From Motacilla alba alba (taxonomy: Eukaryota > Chordata > Aves > Passeriformes > Motacillidae): a DNA stretch of 64,000 bases. A model generated the notes under the pieces. That model saw only the letters and a list, made by a program, of their open reading frames with translations. It was not told the origin of the DNA and made no database searches. Shown piece by piece: positions 62,901-64,000 of this stretch (its first letter is position 1; every line of letters starts with the position of its first letter). Made by a program: the position numbers and the translations under genes. The stretch lies in NCBI RefSeq assembly GCF_015832195.1, contig NC_052018.1, positions 59,457,666 through 59,521,665 of the forward strand, read 5' to 3'.

Positions 62901-63651
62901 AATTTTGGGGTTTTTTTCCTTCCCCGTGATCCACCTTTTTTATTAGTGCTATGTATTTTCAATAGGCAGGTAATTGTGTTCCAGTTTAAACTTTTAAATT
63001 CCTCACTTTGTCAAGAGAGCTTGCAAAATATGAAGCTGCTTTTCTAATAAAAATATTTAGCAGTCTTAATAGTATATGCCCATTTTTCAGTGCACTTAAA
63101 TGATTTTGTTTCACAGGCAGAACAGAATTACATTTATATATGTTAACTAAAAAAATTTGCAGACTAATAATTAATTATTTTAATTATTAGTAATGCTTTA
63201 AAATGCTTCCTTAATATAATTTTCCTTCCATGTCATCTTCCAAAACTAAAAGCACATTTTTGGTTGAGAGAACATTGTTACCTGTGTGTAGTAGCTCTTT
63301 CCTGTTGCCTAGGATCAGTCTCAGTTTTGTAGTTAAGATATCTTTGGTGTGACCTTGTATAACTGTCCTTACTGTTTGCAAACCTAAAGGTCCTTTAGTC
63401 TAGACAGATTAAAGTTGCTAGCTAAGAGTTCCTTAATCAATAACAAGAAAAATAATCATGACTCAGATCTTTTGTTGTCTTTTCTTCATTTCAGAGTAAA
63501 ATTGTTAGAGTGCTAAATTTATGGCAGAAGAATAATGTGTTCAAGAGTGAAATTATTCAGCCTCTCTTGGATATGGCAGCAGGGATTCCTCCTCCCGTTG
63601 TGACCCCTGTCTTGCCCAGCACTACAGCTGCTATGAGCAACAATACGCCAG
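35873..63651 (+). CDS. SCAF8: SCAF8 (RBM16), 5' part of the coding sequence, five spliced exons
   Basis: SCAF8 is a nuclear protein that binds the phosphorylated C-terminal domain of RNA polymerase II. With its paralogue SCAF4 it is known to suppress premature use of early polyadenylation sites. The spliced product here has 159 complete codons plus one base, out of a family length of roughly 1,270 residues. It is essentially the CID (about residues 1-137) plus the start of the linker ([13 protein letters not shown]). Residues such as [17 protein letters not shown] and [12 protein letters not shown] fit SCAF8; SCAF4 as I recall it has FSLMDMKPPISRAKM at the first of these places. Every junction is GT-AG and the frame stays open throughout. 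The RRM and the long C-terminal region lie beyond the window. Introns 1-4 are 19,545, 1,526, 3,501 and 2,729 bp. Confidence 0.97.
36360..36381 (+). repeat. G22 homopolymer at the start of SCAF8 intron 1
   Basis: Twenty-two consecutive G on the transcribed (coding-sense) strand, about 460 bp inside intron 1. The tract can form G-quadruplexes in DNA and in the nascent RNA. Tracts of this length are unstable and error-prone in sequencing, so the exact count is uncertain. Confidence 0.85.
36675..36692 (+). repeat. (CATA)n microsatellite in SCAF8 intron 1
   Basis: Four to five CATA units, in intron 1 just past the CpG island. Confidence 0.8.
42335..42474 (+). mobile_element. CR1 LINE 3' tail fragment, sense
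   Basis: The stretch matches the well-known 3' untranslated end of avian CR1: a segment like GGACTAGCGGAAAGTGTCCC, then GCCCATAACAGGGAGGTTGG, then AACTAGATGACCTTAAATT, then CCAAACCATTCTATGA. It lies in SCAF8 intron 1 in the gene's own orientation. Divergence from the pattern I remember is moderate. No coding part remains. Confidence 0.85.
48510..48526 (+). repeat. T17 homopolymer in SCAF8 intron 1
   Basis: Seventeen T after a T8/GTTGG stretch. It is followed by AATCAGGG, which is not an AG dinucleotide placed as a strong acceptor. Confidence 0.8.
50818..50859 (+). repeat. A13, G5 and (TG)n low-complexity stretch in SCAF8 intron 1
   Basis: Thirteen A and five G are followed by an interrupted TG dinucleotide run from about 50839. 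Confidence 0.8.
51440..51665 (+). mobile_element. CR1 LINE fragment, reverse-transcriptase part, degraded
   Basis: The sequence follows the CR1 open reading frame 2 pattern: GATAAGGAGCTGGCTGGATG, a block like TCCAAATGGAGACCAG, GTCCTGCAGGAGTCCACACT (the GVPQGS region), then TTTAATATCTTTTTTGATTA and GACAGTGGGATTGAATGCAA. Several substitutions and small deletions break the frame. It is more decayed than the copy 820 bp downstream, so it is probably an older insertion. It is in sense orientation in SCAF8 intron 1. Confidence 0.75.
52480..53537 (+). mobile_element. CR1 LINE, 5'-truncated copy with recognisable reverse transcriptase and 3' end
   Basis: This is a roughly 1.05-kb 5'-truncated CR1. 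An open frame at 52550-52774 carries [10 protein letters not shown] (52592-52621) and the catalytic FADD (52685-52696) of the reverse-transcriptase palm. A stop after 52771 and a frameshift follow. The next segment, in another frame, reads [16 protein letters not shown] and then [16 protein letters not shown], typical of the CR1 ORF2 C-terminus. The 3' UTR ends with GATGATCTTGAAGGTC and GTGATTCTGTGA, the CR1 terminal motif. The copy is dead, lies in SCAF8 intron 1 in sense orientation, and explains all ORFs on both strands between 52550 and 53224. Confidence 0.95.
55448..55531 (+). CDS. SCAF8: SCAF8 coding exon 2 (residues 11-38, CID)
   Basis: The acceptor is a T-rich tract ending in TTGCAG, and the donor is AAG followed by GTATGA. 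The exon is 84 nt (28 codons, phase 0 at both ends), starting [16 protein letters not shown] and ending KAAIKAIK. It encodes the rest of helix 1, the loop and helix 2 of the CTD-interacting domain. Because it is symmetric, skipping it would keep the frame but remove part of the CID fold. Intron 1 before it is 19.5 kb; the intron after it is 1.5 kb. Confidence 0.97.
55532..57057 (+). other. SCAF8: SCAF8 intron 2
   Basis: A 1,526-bp phase-0 intron, AT-rich, with no repeat element that I recognise. A pyrimidine-rich CTTTCTCC/CCTTCTCTCC stretch lies near 55870-55925. Confidence 0.9.
57058..57102 (+). CDS. SCAF8: SCAF8 coding exon 3 (residues 39-53, CID)
   Basis: This small 45-nt symmetric exon has acceptor TTTTGCAG and donor AAG followed by GTAAGT, a near-consensus 5' splice site. 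It encodes [15 protein letters not shown], the amphipathic helix that continues the CID. Both flanking introns are in phase 0 and the join to exons 2 and 4 is seamless. At 15 codons it was located by homology and splice sites. Confidence 0.96.
57103..60603 (+). other. SCAF8: SCAF8 intron 3
   Basis: A 3.5-kb phase-0 intron, AT-rich. It contains a 101-codon ATG-started frame at 57223-57528 with no family features, which I treat as chance. An AT-only-like stretch lies at 59235-59300. Confidence 0.9.
60604..60765 (+). CDS. SCAF8: SCAF8 coding exon 4 (residues 54-107, CID core)
   Basis: The exon is 162 nt (54 codons), acceptor TTTGTAG, donor AAG followed by GTAAAC. It begins [20 protein letters not shown] and continues with [15 protein letters not shown], ending at CPGDDK. 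This is the core of the CID. The [10 protein letters not shown] helix and the following segment belong to the surface that, in the family, grips the phosphorylated CTD heptads. Conservation with the family is nearly complete and I see no stop, frameshift or missing key residue. Confidence 0.98.
60766..63494 (+). other. SCAF8: SCAF8 intron 4
   Basis: A 2.7-kb phase-0 intron with the AT-rich inverted repeat at 63163-63191. I see no transposable element or RNA gene. Confidence 0.9.
63163..63191. repeat. AT-rich inverted repeat in SCAF8 intron 4
   Basis: Twelve-base perfect arms ACTAATAATTAA and TTAATTATTAGT surround a 5-base centre (TTATT). It lies about 300 bp before the acceptor of coding exon 5. 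In the pre-mRNA it would form a weak AU stem. Confidence 0.85.
63495..63651 (+). CDS. SCAF8: SCAF8 coding exon 5 (residues 108-159, end of CID and linker)
   Basis: The acceptor is a strong pyrimidine tract ending in TTTCAG. The exon is 157 nt and ends in phase 1 before GTAAAC. It encodes [20 protein letters not shown], then [11 protein letters not shown], which closes the CID, and then a Pro/Val/Thr-rich linker (IPPPVVTPV). The next exon is outside the window, because 63652-64000 shows no further family sequence. This is the first SCAF8 exon here that is not symmetric. Confidence 0.97.
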
Positions 63652-64000
63652 GTAAACACAACCAGATGGAAGTCATACTTTGAAACAAAAAACTTCTGTC
63701 AGCTTTGGTATGTTGCCTGTTAACATGCTGAAATGTCTCACTCAGATGAATGCTAGAAAGAAGTATATTACAAACACCATCAAGATCAGGGAAACAGGAA
63801 AACATTGTGATAAAAGTGGTCTTGATCCTTTTGTGCTCTGTGCATCTGCCTTGCTTATGTAGGTAGATGGCAGGAAAATGGATTTTTAACTTTTCACTTC
63901 ATCAAAATTTTTTCTTTTGAGGTTGGGATATGTGGGAAATTGGCCAGATAGGAATGGCTTTTGGCACCAGCTTTTGTAACCCACCTTTTGCTAATCCCAT
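63652..64000 (+). other. SCAF8: Start of SCAF8 intron 5 (runs off the window)
   Basis: The donor GTAAAC after phase 1 opens an intron that continues past the right edge. The ORFs here have no SCAF8 sequence. Confidence 0.9.

Noticed and set aside
1..64000. tRNA, rRNA, CRISPR or prokaryotic operon features
   Set aside because: None recognised: no tRNA A/B-box cloverleaf, no regularly spaced repeats, and the gene structure is that of a vertebrate.

Overview
This is a vertebrate nuclear segment, almost certainly from a bird and possibly a songbird. It has large introns with GT-AG junctions, CR1 LINE fragments of avian type, a compact LTR of endogenous-retrovirus type, CpG-island promoters and little other repeat. 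No bacterial, organellar or viral gene arrangement is present.

The one protein-coding gene I can support is the 5' part of SCAF8 (also called RBM16) on the + strand. Its first five coding exons are complete with canonical splice sites: 35873-35902, 55448-55531, 57058-57102, 60604-60765 and 63495-63651. Together they encode the N-terminal 159 residues, covering the RNA polymerase II CTD-interacting domain (CID). The RS-like region, the RRM and the long low-complexity C-terminal half lie beyond the right edge. The promoter is a large CpG island (about 35140-36500) with an ETS site, a YY1-type site, an octamer and a short upstream ORF with a strong start context. Intron 1 is 19.5 kb and holds three CR1 fragments.

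Layout: 1-25377 has no recognisable gene. It is mostly unique AT-rich DNA with A/T homopolymers, two regulatory-looking stretches (about 5850-6200 and 24900-25170), a small GC island (16330-16555), a tandem pair of hairpins at 23361-23402 and a perfect 24-bp palindrome at 18177-18200. A solo LTR in minus orientation lies at 25378-25747, immediately beside an orphan CpG island (about 25800-26640). From 26640 to 35140 I see unique sequence, a hairpin and direct-repeat cluster (32713-32800), a C/A homopolymer block and one minus-strand CR1 tail. SCAF8 follows to the right edge.

In mammals CNKSR3 lies upstream of SCAF8 in divergent orientation, so the left half is plausibly the CNKSR3-SCAF8 intergenic interval. 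I looked for the first coding exon of CNKSR3 on the minus strand and did not find it. I found no convincing undescribed gene system. The items most worth checking are the orphan CpG island beside the LTR, the tandem hairpins, the tiny acceptor-donor pair in intron 1 and the SCAF8 uORF.
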